From: Roseiarcus sp963726105
Lineage (GTDB): Bacteria > Pseudomonadota > Alphaproteobacteria > Rhizobiales > Beijerinckiaceae
Assembly (NCBI GenBank): GCA_963726105.1
Contig: CAVSBJ010000026.1
Span: 186,001-250,000 of the forward strand
Direction of reading: 5' to 3'
Length of the DNA stretch: 64,000 nt
The notes under the pieces: generated by a model
What the model was told of the DNA's origin: nothing
The model's database searches: none
The model's input: only the letters and a program-made list of their open reading frames with translations
Shown: positions 15,464 to 23,848 of the stretch, piece after piece
Position numbering within the stretch: the first letter of the stretch is position 1
Layout of the letters: every line of letters starts with the position of its first letter
Position numbers and translations under genes: made by a program

Positions 15464-15851
15464 CGGCGGTTCTCCCATGATCCGTCGCCGCGGGCGGCGT
15501 TGCTCGTCTTGACGCTAGCGAGCTTGCCGCGTGTCAAACAGACGCTGCAATCGGGAAATCAGTTATTCCGTTTCAAGGTTTATCAATTTAGCGTGCTCGC
15601 TTCGGGGGTCGCGCCATTTTGGCTTTGGGAATGCGCAGAGCGCGCTGAAAGCGCTCGTCATCGATCACACCGCGCTGTCGCAACCCATCGACGCCGGCCT
15701 TCGACGCCGCTGCGCGACGAGACGACGGCGCAGGCAAGAGCGGCCTTCAACTTTGACCGAGAGGGACAATCGAGATGAGCACGCCGCTCCGCGATTGCGT
15801 TTCGCCGACGATTGGGGGACGCTGCCCCCTTATCCCGCGGAGAATGTCTGA
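15464..15851. other. Intergenic region with divergent promoters, no gene recognised
   Basis: The 388 bases separate the divergent MFS and binding-protein genes. The part near 15540-15600 is lower in GC than its surroundings and probably holds the promoters. TTGAC at 15509-15513 and GTCAA at 15531-15535 form a short inverted repeat. Open frames here show no family features. Confidence 0.5.
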
Positions 15852-17042
15852 ATGCTTCGGCGAGCTCTCGCTTTCTTTCTCCTTCTGACGCTTGCCGCCG
15901 CGCCCGCGCGCGCCGCCGACGCCTTCCGGATCGGCGTTCTCAACGATCAGTCCGGGCCTTACGCCGATTTGTCGGGGCCGGGGGGCGCGGAAAGCGCGCG
16001 GATGGCGATCGAGGATTTCGGCGGCTCGGTGCTCGGCAAGCCCATCGAGCTCCTGGTCGCCGACCATCAGAACAAGGTCGATGTCGGCCTCGCCGTCGCG
16101 CGGGAATGGTACGACGAGCGCGGGGTGCGGGCGATCTTCGACATCACCAATTCGGGCGTGGGGCTGGCCGTTCAGGATCTGGCCAAGGCCCACGACCGGA
16201 TCGTCATCTTCGATTCCGCCTCGTCGTCCGATCTCACCGGCAAGGCCTGCTCGCCGAACGGCATCCAGTGGAACGCCGACAATTGGTCGAACGGGGTGGC
16301 GCTGATGCGGCTTCTCATCAAGCAGAAGCTCGACAGCTTCTTCTTCATCACCGCCGATTACGCCTTCGGCGCTTCGCTTGAGGCCGACGCGAGCGACGCC
16401 ATCGCCAAGGCCGGCGGAACCGTTGTCGGAGCCCTGCGCTCGCCGCTCAACACCGCCGATTTCAGCTCGTTTCTCATCGCCGCCCAGGCCTCGAAGGCCA
16501 AGGTGATCGTATTCGCGATCACCGGCGCCGATCTCTCCAATGCGCTGAAACAGGCGAGCGAATTCAACCTCGCTCAAGGGCAATATCTGGCGACGCCGAT
16601 CACTTATCTGAGCGACGTCCACGCCGCCGGCCTCGACGTCGCGCATGGCCTCACCTTCATGCAATCCTGGTATTGGGACCTGGACGACAAGACGCGCGAA
16701 TTCGCCAAGCGCTTCTACGCCCGGCGCGGCCGCATGCCCAATGACAATCAGGTCGCCGTCTATTCCTCGGTTCGCCACTATCTGGAAGCCGTCGCCAAGA
16801 CTGGAACCGACGACACCGGGGCGGTGATGAAGGCGATGCGCGAAGCGCCGATCCATGACGTGCTCACCGCCGAGGGAACGATTCGGGCCGACGGACGGGT
16901 GCTTTATGACCGCTATCTCGTTCGGGTGAAGACGCCGGCGGAATCGAAATATCCATGGGACTATCTGACCGTCGTCGCCAAGATTCCGGCCGCCGACGCC
17001 TTCCGGCCGCCGGGCGCGGGGGGCTGCAAGCTCGGCGATTAA
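15852..17042 (+). CDS. ABC transporter substrate-binding protein, branched-chain amino acid type
   Basis: The 396-residue protein has a signal peptide at about residues 1-22 (LAFFLLLTLAAAPARA, cleaved before ADAF). It continues with FRIGVLNDQSGPYADLSGPGG, the start of the LivJ-like periplasmic-binding fold (PBP type I). Further family blocks are AREWYDERGVRAIFDITNSG, the hinge SFFFITADYAFGASLEAD and a C-terminal segment with GRVLYDRYLVRVKTP. GGAGA lies ten bases before the ATG. No permease or ATPase gene is adjacent, so it is an orphan binding protein and its ligand cannot be told from sequence. Confidence 0.88.
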   Translation: MLRRALAFFLLLTLAAAPARAADAFRIGVLNDQSGPYADLSGPGGAESARMAIEDFGGSVLGKPIELLVADHQNKVDVGLAVAREWYDERGVRAIFDITNSGVGLAVQDLAKAHDRIVIFDSASSSDLTGKACSPNGIQWNADNWSNGVALMRLLIKQKLDSFFFITADYAFGASLEADASDAIAKAGGTVVGALRSPLNTADFSSFLIAAQASKAKVIVFAITGADLSNALKQASEFNLAQGQYLATPITYLSDVHAAGLDVAHGLTFMQSWYWDLDDKTREFAKRFYARRGRMPNDNQVAVYSSVRHYLEAVAKTGTDDTGAVMKAMREAPIHDVLTAEGTIRADGRVLYDRYLVRVKTPAESKYPWDYLTVVAKIPAADAFRPPGAGGCKLGD

Positions 17043-17481
17043 GGCGATTGAGCATCGATAATTCACCCGTATTTGGCCCTATCGCCGCCCTCTCCCTGAC
17101 GACGCGCCCGTTTTTGCGCCGCTCGTCGGCTTAATCAGCTCCGGAGACGCATGGGTTTGCCGTGGCGCTGACGGACTTCGAACGGTTCACCGGGAGCCTT
17201 CGAGGCGGCGTCAGCAGACAGGGCGCGCGGCTACGAGGCGCAATGTTCACGTTCACCGAAGATCGAGGCTCGAAAACGTCGGGCCAGTGGCGTAACGACA
17301 GAATTTCCGAATTAATCGACATTGTCTTGCTCAAAACGGAAACGAGACCTATAATCTGCCTCGATGACCAACTCGACCGCCGCACATTCCGCGATGGCCC
17401 GCGGACGCCGACAAAAGCGCCGCTTGGTCGCCGCCTGCAACCAGGGCGAGCTTCCGGCGATGGGGCGGAATTCCCCTATTC
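17043..17481. other. Non-coding stretch, possible tiny ORF at 17364-17525
   Basis: I see no gene with family features. The sequence is lower in GC around 17250-17360 than in neighbouring genes. A small plus-strand ORF of 53 residues (MTNSTAAHSAM to SPDSKK) runs from 17364 to the TAA at 17523-17525 and ends inside the dispersed repeat described at 17482. Its last residues GRNPLKS are also readable in copy 3 of the repeat (copy 2 reads I-A-C-N-S-L-K), so it may be a remnant of the repeated element rather than a live gene. Confidence 0.3.
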
Positions 17482-17588
17482 CAAACGGCCGTAACCCATT
17501 GAAAAGTCCCGATTCGAAAAAATAAACGCTAGTAAACGACAGGAGTTTTACGAGCGTTTAGGCGCGTTTATTGGCGTTTACTGGCCGT
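17482..17588 (-). repeat. Dispersed intergenic repeat, copy 1 (reverse orientation)
   Basis: In minus-strand sense this contains TACTAGCGTTTATTTTTTCG followed by CTTTTCAATGGGTTACGGCCG. The same blocks occur at 26161-26270 and 40612-40740 on the plus strand. The other half is made of many short TAAACGC-like units in both orientations. It lies between a binding-protein gene and acuI. No transposase or terminal repeat defines it as a known insertion sequence. Confidence 0.85.
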
Positions 17589-17643
17589 TATTTGAAACCG
17601 GCTTCGCGCCCGAGGTTGTGTCCGCGCCCGGCGCAGGACGCGC

Positions 17644-18627
17644 TCACGGGATCGTCACCACCAGCCGACCCCGGGTCTCGCCCTTGAGAATGCGGGCCCC
17701 GGCCTCGAACACCTGGGCGAGGGGGATGGTCTCGGTCATCGACGCGAGCTTGTCGCGATCGAGATCGAGCGCGAGGCGCCGCCAGGCCTCGAGCCGGCGC
17801 TCCTTCGGGCACTGGACGCTGTCGATCCCGAGGAGCGAGACGCCGCGCAGGATGAACGGCGCGACCGTCGCGGGCAGATCCATGCCTCCGGCCAGACCGC
17901 AGGCGGCGACCGCGCCGCCATAGCGGGTCTGGGCGAGAACATTGGCGAGCGTCGTCGAGCCGACGCTGTCGACCGCAGCAGCCCATTGCTCCTTGCCGAG
18001 CGGCCTGCCAGGCGCGCTCAGCGTCGCACGGTCGATGATCTCATCGGCGCCGAGCGTCTTGAGGTATGGGGCCTCGCTCGCGCGTCCGGTCGAGGCGATC
18101 ACCCGCCAGCCCTTGTCGGCGAAGAGCGCAATCGCCATCGAGCCGACGCCGCCGGCCGCCCCCGTCACCAGCGCTGGCCCCGAGGCGGGCGCGAGATCGT
18201 GGCGCTCGATCGCCATCAGCGCCAGCATGGCGGTGAACCCCGCGGTGCCGATCGCCATCGCTTGCGCCCGGGTGAGGCCAGTCGGCAGCTTGACCAGCCA
18301 GTCGCCGTTCACGCGCGCCCTTTCGGCATAGCCGCCAAAATGGGTCTCGCTGAGCCCGTAGCCGGTCAGGACGACCTCGTCGCCCGGCGCAAAGTCCGAG
18401 CGGCGTGAACTCTCCACGATTCCCGCGAGATCGACGCCGAGCACCATGGGAAACCGCCGGATGACCGGCGACTTGCCGCCCAGCGCCAGCCCGTCCTTGT
18501 AATTGACGGTCGAATGCGTCACGCGGATCGTCACATCGCCGTCCATGAGCTCGGACTCGTCCATGTCGACAAGCATTACGACTTGCCCGGCGTCGGTCTT
18601 GTCAACTCGAACGGCGCGAAACGTCAT
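17644..18627 (-). CDS. acuI: Acrylyl-CoA reductase/YhdH-type NADPH oxidoreductase
   Basis: This is a 327-residue zinc-free medium-chain dehydrogenase of the YhdH/AcuI group. The N-terminal domain has VTHSTVNYKDGLALGG and FPMVLGVDLAGIVESS. The Rossmann domain has ALVTGAAGGVGSMAIALFA for NADPH binding, then the subfamily block GGMDLPATVAPFILRGVSLLGIDS and CPKERRLEAWRRL near the end. AcuI reduces acryloyl-CoA to propionyl-CoA, for example in 3-hydroxypropionate or DMSP metabolism. The neighbours do not show a matching pathway, so the physiological substrate is inferred from the family. Confidence 0.9.
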   Translation of the reverse strand: MTFRAVRVDKTDAGQVVMLVDMDESELMDGDVTIRVTHSTVNYKDGLALGGKSPVIRRFPMVLGVDLAGIVESSRRSDFAPGDEVVLTGYGLSETHFGGYAERARVNGDWLVKLPTGLTRAQAMAIGTAGFTAMLALMAIERHDLAPASGPALVTGAAGGVGSMAIALFADKGWRVIASTGRASEAPYLKTLGADEIIDRATLSAPGRPLGKEQWAAAVDSVGSTTLANVLAQTRYGGAVAACGLAGGMDLPATVAPFILRGVSLLGIDSVQCPKERRLEAWRRLALDLDRDKLASMTETIPLAQVFEAGARILKGETRGRLVVTIP

Positions 18628-18729
18628 GGCTTAAGCCCTTGAGTTGGCCAATGAAGAGGCGAAGTCTATGGGCGGGATTCCAGGCCGGTCAAATGGCTTT
18701 GGCCCGTGGTTGAGGAGGGAAGGCCGCGC

Positions 18730-19392
18730 ATGGCCAAAAAAGAAAAGCCGCTGCTGCTCGACAGGGAAAAGCCGCCGCGCGTCTTGACGGCGGTCGAGGG
18801 CGCCGACGGATTGACGCGCTGTCCGTGGCCCGGCGTCGATCCGCTCTACGTCGCCTATCACGACGAGGAATGGGGCGTGCCCGAATACGACGACCGGGCG
18901 ATGTTCGAGAAACTCGTGCTGGACGGCTTCCAGGCCGGGCTGTCCTGGATCACCATCCTGCGCAAGCGCCCGGCCTTTCGGCAGGCGTTCGACGGCTTCG
19001 ATCCAAACAAGATCGTGCGCTGGAGCGACAAGAAAAAGGACGCGCTGATGCAGGATGCGGGCATCGTCCGCAACCGGGCCAAGATCGAGGCGACGGTGGC
19101 GCTCGCCCGCATCGTGCTCGACGTCTCGGATAAGGGAGGCTTCGCGCGCCACTTATGGAGCTTTGTCGACGGACGCCCGATCGATAATGCGCACCGCAGT
19201 TTCAAGGACGTGCCGGCCGAGACCGACGTCTCTCGCGCCATCGCCAAGGATCTGCGCGCTCGGGGCGGCAATTTTGTCGGGCCGACCATCGTCTACGCCT
19301 TCATGCAGGCCACCGGCATGGTCAACGATCATCTCGTCGATTGCTGCCGTCACGAGGCCTGCCGCGCATTGGCGCATAAGCTCGAGCCGTGA
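18730..19392 (+). CDS. tag: DNA-3-methyladenine glycosylase I
   Basis: The Tag enzyme removes 3-methyladenine from alkylated DNA. The 220-residue product includes the Zn-binding and catalytic signature RCPWPGVDPLYVAYHDEEWG at about residues 30-50, FEKLVLDGFQAGLSWITIL and GPTIVYAFMQATGMVNDH at the C-terminal end. It has an unusual 28-residue Lys-rich N-terminal extension. The start was set at 18730 behind GGAGGGAAGG, rather than the GTG-like frame extension at 18706. Its stop overlaps the GTG start of the HD hydrolase gene (GTGA), so the two are an operon. Confidence 0.95.
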   Translation: MAKKEKPLLLDREKPPRVLTAVEGADGLTRCPWPGVDPLYVAYHDEEWGVPEYDDRAMFEKLVLDGFQAGLSWITILRKRPAFRQAFDGFDPNKIVRWSDKKKDALMQDAGIVRNRAKIEATVALARIVLDVSDKGGFARHLWSFVDGRPIDNAHRSFKDVPAETDVSRAIAKDLRARGGNFVGPTIVYAFMQATGMVNDHLVDCCRHEACRALAHKLEP

Positions 19393-20003
19393 GCGAGAGG
19401 CCGCCACGTCGAGCCTGGCAGCGGATGCTGTCGGGCCGGAGGCTCGATCTCATCGATCCCTCGCCGCTCGACGTCGAGATTGCCGACATTGCCCATGGGC
19501 TTGCGCGAGTGGCTCGCTGGAACGGCCAGACAAAGGGCCCCGAAATCTTCTCCGTCGCGCAACATTCGCTCTTGGTGGAGGCGTTGTTCGCTGCTGCGGA
19601 GGGTTCTCCCCCCGCCGGGGCGCGGCTCGTGGCGCTGCTGCATGACGCGCCCGAATATGTGATCGGCGATATGATCTCGCCGTTCAAGGCGGCGGTCGGC
19701 GGCGATTACAAGCTGGTTGAGGTGCGCCTCAAGCGGGCGGTCCTCCTCCGCTTCGGGTTGTCCGCTGAACCACACGATGATCTCGATCGCCGAATCAAGA
19801 TCGCCGACCGCGCATCCGCCTATCTCGAAGCGACCGCGCTTGCCGGCTTTTCGATCGCCGAAGCGCGGAAACTTTTTGGCGAGCCTGACCTACCGATCCG
19901 TGACTTCGCCGCCTTCCTTGAGCCGATGCGGCCAGCCGAGGCTGAAGCGCAGTTTCTGACCCGTTTTGGTGAACTCGACGCTGAGGTCAGCGACCCTCTA
20001 TAA
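19389..20003 (+). CDS. HD-domain phosphohydrolase (YfbR-like)
   Basis: The 204-residue protein starts at GTG, overlapping the tag stop by four bases. The HD metal site is seen as FSVAQHSLLVEALF and then ALLHDAPEYVIGDMISPFK at about residues 56-105, which is the arrangement of YfbR-type 5'-deoxynucleotidases. DRRIKIADRASAYLEA supplies the last metal-ligating Asp region. It may remove phosphate from nucleotides. Together with the DNA repair gene tag upstream and a phosphatase downstream it forms a tight three-gene run, although a shared function is not clear. Confidence 0.88.
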   Translation: MSERPPRRAWQRMLSGRRLDLIDPSPLDVEIADIAHGLARVARWNGQTKGPEIFSVAQHSLLVEALFAAAEGSPPAGARLVALLHDAPEYVIGDMISPFKAAVGGDYKLVEVRLKRAVLLRFGLSAEPHDDLDRRIKIADRASAYLEATALAGFSIAEARKLFGEPDLPIRDFAAFLEPMRPAEAEAQFLTRFGELDAEVSDPL

Positions 20004-20024
20004 GGCGGCCAGAGAGAGACCTCC

Positions 20025-20537
20025 ATGCCGCGCCTTCACGTCTGTTCCCTCGCCCTGATCGCCGAAACCGTCGACAAGACTGGCGCTCGCTCGCTCGTCA
20101 CCTTACTAAGCCCGGGCACGGCGATCGAGCGGCCGATAAGAATTTCGCCCGAGCGGCATCTTCACCTGGCCGTGTCGGACATTGTCGAGGCGACGCCGGA
20201 CCACGTGCTGCCGGGCGCGACCCACCTCGACGAGCTGTTGAGATTTGTCCATGCCTGGGACCGCGCGGAGCCGATGCTGATCCATTGCTACGCCGGCGTT
20301 AGCCGTTCGACCGCCGCCGCCTATATCGCCGCTTGTGCGCTGGCGCCCGAGCGCGACGAATTCGCCATTGCACGCTCGCTCCGCTCGGCGTCCGCCACCG
20401 CTTCGCCGAATGCTCTCCTCGTTGCCCTGGCGGATGACGCGCTCGGACGCCGCGGACGCATGAGAGAAGCGATCGCTGAAATTGGCCGGGGCCGGGAATG
20501 TTTCGAGGGCGAGCCGTTCGCGCTCGAGCTGAACTGA
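20025..20537 (+). CDS. Protein tyrosine phosphatase-like protein
   Basis: The 170-residue protein carries the phosphatase P-loop HCYAGVSRST at about residues 88-97, matching H-C-x5-R-S/T. The preceding DxxxxxA-type loop is less clear, with HLHLAVSDIVEA near residue 45-55. It belongs to the dual-specificity/atypical tyrosine phosphatase group frequently found after HD hydrolase genes in alphaproteobacteria. It starts 22 bases after the HD gene behind GAGAGAG and is likely in the same operon. The substrate is unknown. Confidence 0.85.
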   Translation: MPRLHVCSLALIAETVDKTGARSLVTLLSPGTAIERPIRISPERHLHLAVSDIVEATPDHVLPGATHLDELLRFVHAWDRAEPMLIHCYAGVSRSTAAAYIAACALAPERDEFAIARSLRSASATASPNALLVALADDALGRRGRMREAIAEIGRGRECFEGEPFALELN

Positions 20538-20546
20538 AGGTTCTGG

Positions 20547-20957
20547 TCAGTTCTTCACCGCCTTCGCCATAGCCTCCTGCTCGGCCTGGGTGGGCGAGCC
20601 GAAGAAAGCTGGGTCATTGTCCTTGCCGCCAAGCGCGCCGTAAGCGCGCTCGCCGCTGGAGTCGAACAGGACAACGAACTTGTGTTCCCCGCACTCCGTC
20701 GGCTTGCAGACAAAGGATATCTCATACGGCTTGTTGTCGATGGTGACCTTTGTCATCTCGCCCGAAACGCCGTCGAAGTTCCGATTGAAATGGACAAGCC
20801 AATCTGGCGTCGGCTGCACCAGCTTCATCAGTTTCTCCCAGGAGGCGCGGTAGGGCGTCTTGCCGTGCAAGGCATCGAACAGAAACGCCGAGTCCATTTC
20901 CGCGGCGTTCGCGGCGCCGGCGAGAACGACGAGGGCGAAAAAGAAGCTTAGGCGCAT
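20547..20957 (-). CDS. Ivy-like periplasmic lysozyme inhibitor
   Basis: The protein is 136 residues from MRLSFFFALVVLAGAANAAE, a clear signal peptide of about 19 residues. A longer TTG start at 20987 is possible but adds a segment ahead of the signal. The mature part contains VTIDNKPYEISFVCKPTECGEHKFVVLF at about 80-107, and the C-K-P-x-x-C loop is the Ivy active loop, where E. coli Ivy has CKPHDC. Here His-Asp is replaced by Thr-Glu, so inhibition strength is uncertain. Ivy proteins bind C-type lysozymes and protect the wall. The gene is convergent with the phosphatase gene. Confidence 0.72.
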   Translation of the reverse strand: MRLSFFFALVVLAGAANAAEMDSAFLFDALHGKTPYRASWEKLMKLVQPTPDWLVHFNRNFDGVSGEMTKVTIDNKPYEISFVCKPTECGEHKFVVLFDSSGERAYGALGGKDNDPAFFGSPTQAEQEAMAKAVKN

Positions 20958-21042
20958 CTTGGAAACTGGCCGCTTGCTGTTGGACAATGGGGGAGACCTC
21001 GGAAGCCACGGCGCGGCGGAATCGGGCGCCCGGCATGCCAGC

Positions 21043-21279
21043 CTAAAAGGCCTTGAACGTGATTATGGTGCGGGTGTCGGCAATTCCTGGGATGACTTGT
21101 ACCTTATGGCCGACGAAGTGCCCGATATCGACATTCGCCTCCACGTAGAATTTGGCCAGAATGTCAAAGTCGCCAGCGATCGAATAGATCTCAGAGGCAA
21201 TTTCCGCTTCCGCCAGCGCGCTGGCGACCTCGTAGGTTCGCCCGAGCGCGCATTTGATTTGGACGAAGAAGGTCTGCAT
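21043..21279 (-). CDS. Stand-alone Lrp/AsnC ligand-binding (RAM) domain protein
   Basis: The 78-residue protein begins MQTFFVQIKCALGRTYEVA and ends PGIADTRTIITFKAF, with GDFDILAKFYV in the middle. This matches the Lrp/AsnC effector-binding domain, while the DNA-binding helix-turn-helix is absent. Such small RAM proteins bind amino acids or related ligands as oligomers. The Met at 21279 fits the domain start better than an upstream in-frame Met at 21318, which lies inside the neighbouring gene. The start is 5 bases after the stop of the secreted-protein gene 21284-22321, so they form an operon. Confidence 0.88.
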   Translation of the reverse strand: MQTFFVQIKCALGRTYEVASALAEAEIASEIYSIAGDFDILAKFYVEANVDIGHFVGHKVQVIPGIADTRTIITFKAF

Positions 21280-21283
21280 CCGG

Positions 21284-22321
21284 TTACGGCCCCTGTTTGC
21301 CGCTCTCTTCTGCAACAACTTCGATGTCGCGGTCCATCCCTGTCTGCACCTGGAACGTCGACTGAAAGACCTTGGCTTCGTGCCGCGCGATCACAACGTA
21401 TTCGCCTTCGGCGAGGACGAGTGAAGGAAAAGCGCCTACCAGCTCACGAATGACGTCGCCGCCCGGCGTGAGCACTGTGAAAGTCGTATTGGCAAGCGCC
21501 TCGCCCGCAGGCTTGTTGACGAGCTTGAGCGTCAGCGTTGCACAGCGATGGCGGATCGTAACGTCAATTCGTTTGCCGGAAGTGACCTTGATATCGGCGT
21601 TGACGATCGAATTGGATGGGATCGCCGTCGGCGAGACGGCCGCCGCCGATTTGCCGGAATTGGTCGGAGCGCCGACTTCTGAGTGAGCCCCCACGGTGTC
21701 GAGGTAGGTCGAAACGATATGATAAGAGCCTTCGGGCAGTCCGATGATATCGCCTGCCTTGGCTTTGGCGTAGACGAGCTTGCCGAGCGGATTGCGGTTT
21801 TGCGGCACGTAGATTGCCAAGGACAGCTTCGACGCGTCGATCGGCGCGTCAGCCAGGGTGCCGCCGATCCGGAGCGCGCCCGCTGAAAGAGTCAAACGCT
21901 CGGAGCGAACTCCAGCGGCGAGGCTCAAACGTTTGGCCGCGCTGGCGAGCCCGAAGGCCACATGAACAACATAATCGCCGGGCGGGATAGTCAGCGTCGG
22001 CTGGGCAAGACCGGATTCAACAATCAAGGGATGCGAGCCATCCGGATCGGACCGCGCGCCGAACACTCGCCAGCGCAACCCGGCTGTGAGCGGCGCGCCG
22101 CCGCCGCCAAGGATTGCGGAAAGACTGAGCGTCGCCTGGGCGGAGTCGCTGGCCGGGGCTTGAGCGCCGGCAGGCGCAACCAGCGCCATCAGCGCGACCA
22201 AAGCCGCCAGAATCCGCCAAGTCGCTGTCAACCCGCCTCGCGTTAGTTGAAGAATGTCGCCGCTGCTTCGTCGCGGAAGCGGCTCGTGACCATACATTGA
22301 GGCGGATCGAAGGCGGTTCAT
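21284..22321 (-). CDS. Secreted or membrane-anchored hypothetical protein
   Basis: The 345-residue protein has a hydrophobic segment at about residues 35-54 (RILAALVALMALVAPAGAQA) ending in a possible signal cleavage site. The remainder is beta-rich with repeated PPGDYVVHVAFG, LPEGSYHIVSTYLDT and LAEGEYVVIARHEAK modules, suggesting three repeated immunoglobulin-like or carboxypeptidase-regulatory-like units. The start is uncertain: the ATG at 22321 has only a closely placed AGGGG, and a TTG near the hydrophobic segment is an alternative. I do not recognise a named family. It is immediately upstream of the RAM-domain gene. Confidence 0.75.
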   Translation of the reverse strand: MNRLRSASMYGHEPLPRRSSGDILQLTRGGLTATWRILAALVALMALVAPAGAQAPASDSAQATLSLSAILGGGGAPLTAGLRWRVFGARSDPDGSHPLIVESGLAQPTLTIPPGDYVVHVAFGLASAAKRLSLAAGVRSERLTLSAGALRIGGTLADAPIDASKLSLAIYVPQNRNPLGKLVYAKAKAGDIIGLPEGSYHIVSTYLDTVGAHSEVGAPTNSGKSAAAVSPTAIPSNSIVNADIKVTSGKRIDVTIRHRCATLTLKLVNKPAGEALANTTFTVLTPGGDVIRELVGAFPSLVLAEGEYVVIARHEAKVFQSTFQVQTGMDRDIEVVAEESGKQGP

Positions 22322-22369
22322 GCCCCTGAGTTTTGGCCAGGGAGCGGGCTTCGTTTAAGAGGAATGCGC

Positions 22370-22939
22370 ATGAACGACACGATCGAGATCCTCAAACGCC
22401 GCCGATCGGTCCCGCCTCCGATGATGGCGGGTCCCGCTCCGAGCGCCGACGAACTTGCCACAATCCTGACGGTCGCCTCGCGCGTGCCGGATCACGGCAA
22501 GCTCGCGCCCTGGCGGTTCCTGGTATTCGCGGGGCACGCGCGCGATCGCGCAAGCCAGCTCGCGCTCGAGGCCCGCCTTGGCGACAAGCCCGATCTGGAC
22601 GAGGCCGCCCAAGCAGAGGAGTTGCGCCGCTTCACCCGCGCGCCGCTCGTGGTTGCAGCGATCTCCCGCGCGGCGCCACACCCCAAGATTCCCGAATGGG
22701 AGCAGGTTTTGTCCGCGGGTGCGGTGTGCATGAACATGATTGTCGCCGCCCGCGCCCTCGGTTTCTCTGCGACCTGGCTCACGGAATGGATGGCCTACGA
22801 CGCTCGCTTTCGCGCCGCGATCGGGCTCGCCGAGCATGAGCGTGTCGCGGGCTTTATCCACATTGGCCGGACGATGGCTGCGATCGAGGATCGTCCGCGG
22901 CCGGCCCTCGATGAGATTGTGACCAACTTTTCAGAGTGA
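22370..22939 (+). CDS. Nitroreductase family protein (YdjA-like)
   Basis: The 189-residue FMN-dependent oxidoreductase has the family start IEILKRRRSVPPPMMAGPAP and the block ASRVPDHGKLAPWRFLVF at about residues 35-54, which is typical of the YdjA group. The second FMN region is seen as GAVCMNMIVAARALGFSATW. The start at 22370 was chosen because AAGAGG lies seven bases ahead. The ATG at 22364 would be too close. It is divergent from the secreted protein gene and 12 bases before a flavin reductase-like gene, suggesting cotranscription. Confidence 0.88.
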   Translation: MNDTIEILKRRRSVPPPMMAGPAPSADELATILTVASRVPDHGKLAPWRFLVFAGHARDRASQLALEARLGDKPDLDEAAQAEELRRFTRAPLVVAAISRAAPHPKIPEWEQVLSAGAVCMNMIVAARALGFSATWLTEWMAYDARFRAAIGLAEHERVAGFIHIGRTMAAIEDRPRPALDEIVTNFSE

Positions 22940-22951
22940 AAGCTTCAGGCC

Positions 22952-23569
22952 ATGTTCTACGCGACCGCAGAGCGCGACCGGATCAAGCTGCCGCACGATC
23001 CGTTCAAGGCGATCGTCGCGCCGCGCCCGATCGGATGGATCTCGACGCGTGCGCTTGACGGGCGGATCAATCTCGCCCCTTACAGTTTCTTCAACGGCTT
23101 TTCGAGCGCGCCGCCGATCGTCGGCTTCTCCAGCGAAGGGTGGAAAGACTCGGCCTCCTTCGCCAAGGAGAGTGGCGAGTTCGTCGCCAACTTGGCGACA
23201 CACGATCTGCAAGGCCCGATGAATGAGACTTCGGCCCCATTCGCCCGAGGCGACAACGAATTTGCCCGCGCCGGACTGACCATGGCCGAATCGCGACTGG
23301 TCGCAGCGCCGCGCGTCGCCGAGAGCCCGGCCGCCTTGGAATGCAAGGTGGTCGAGGTGGTCGAGATCAGGTCTTTGAGCGGGGCGCTGAGCGGAGCCGT
23401 GCTCACACTCGGCGAAGTGGTCGCCTTCCATATTGACGAGCGCTGTCTTGTCGCCGGGCGCTTCGACACCGCCCGCGCGCACCCGCTCGCCCGCTGCGGC
23501 TACCAGGATTACGCGGTGGTCGAGTTCGTCTTTGCGATGGCTCGCCCGAAAGGCGGCGGCGATATCTGA
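22952..23569 (+). CDS. Flavin reductase-like FMN-binding protein (DIM6/NTAB family)
   Basis: The 205-residue protein has FKAIVAPRPIGWISTRALDGRINLAPYSFFN split at residues 15-48, the FMN-binding start of this family, and later AALECKVVEVVEI and VLTLGEVVAFHID, with a C-terminal HPLARCGYQDYAVVE. It probably provides reduced flavin or is a flavoprotein of unknown substrate. It follows the nitroreductase gene by 12 bases. The hydroxylase/ferredoxin pair begins about 280 bases downstream on the same strand, but no link has been shown. Confidence 0.88.
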   Translation: MFYATAERDRIKLPHDPFKAIVAPRPIGWISTRALDGRINLAPYSFFNGFSSAPPIVGFSSEGWKDSASFAKESGEFVANLATHDLQGPMNETSAPFARGDNEFARAGLTMAESRLVAAPRVAESPAALECKVVEVVEIRSLSGALSGAVLTLGEVVAFHIDERCLVAGRFDTARAHPLARCGYQDYAVVEFVFAMARPKGGGDI

Positions 23570-23683
23570 CCAGGCTCATGGAGGGCGAAATCTTAGAGTA
23601 AGCTTGCGCGAAGGCAGGCTCTTACGACTGGACCTAGCGATCGGGCGGCCCCGACACATATTGACAGGTGGCCCGGCCAAAGT

Positions 23684-23708
23684 CGGTCAAAAGCCACGAG
23701 CGGTCAAA
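23684..23708 (+). promoter_or_regulatory. Direct repeat CGGTCAAA upstream of the hydroxylase gene
   Basis: CGGTCAAA occurs at 23684-23691 and again at 23701-23708, so the starts are 17 bases apart (about 1.6 helical turns). It lies 141 bases before the desaturase/hydroxylase start. A TTGACA is at 23661-23666. It could be a regulator site, but this rests only on the repeat itself. Confidence 0.3.
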
Positions 23709-23848
23709 CGAGCGGGGCGGGTTAGTGCTGCCTCTGGTGGACTCTCCATTCCCTAGTGGAGAACAAGGAAAATGAAACCGGCGTTGAGCCGGCGTTGAGT
23801 TGCCGATAGGTTCGCCGGGCAGCAGCCGCTTTGGGAGGCGGAAAACAA

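Noticed and set aside
17482..17588. Repeat considered as tRNA gene end or insertion sequence
   Set aside because: No cloverleaf, CCA end, transposase or terminal inverted repeats can be found. It is kept only as an unclassified repeat.
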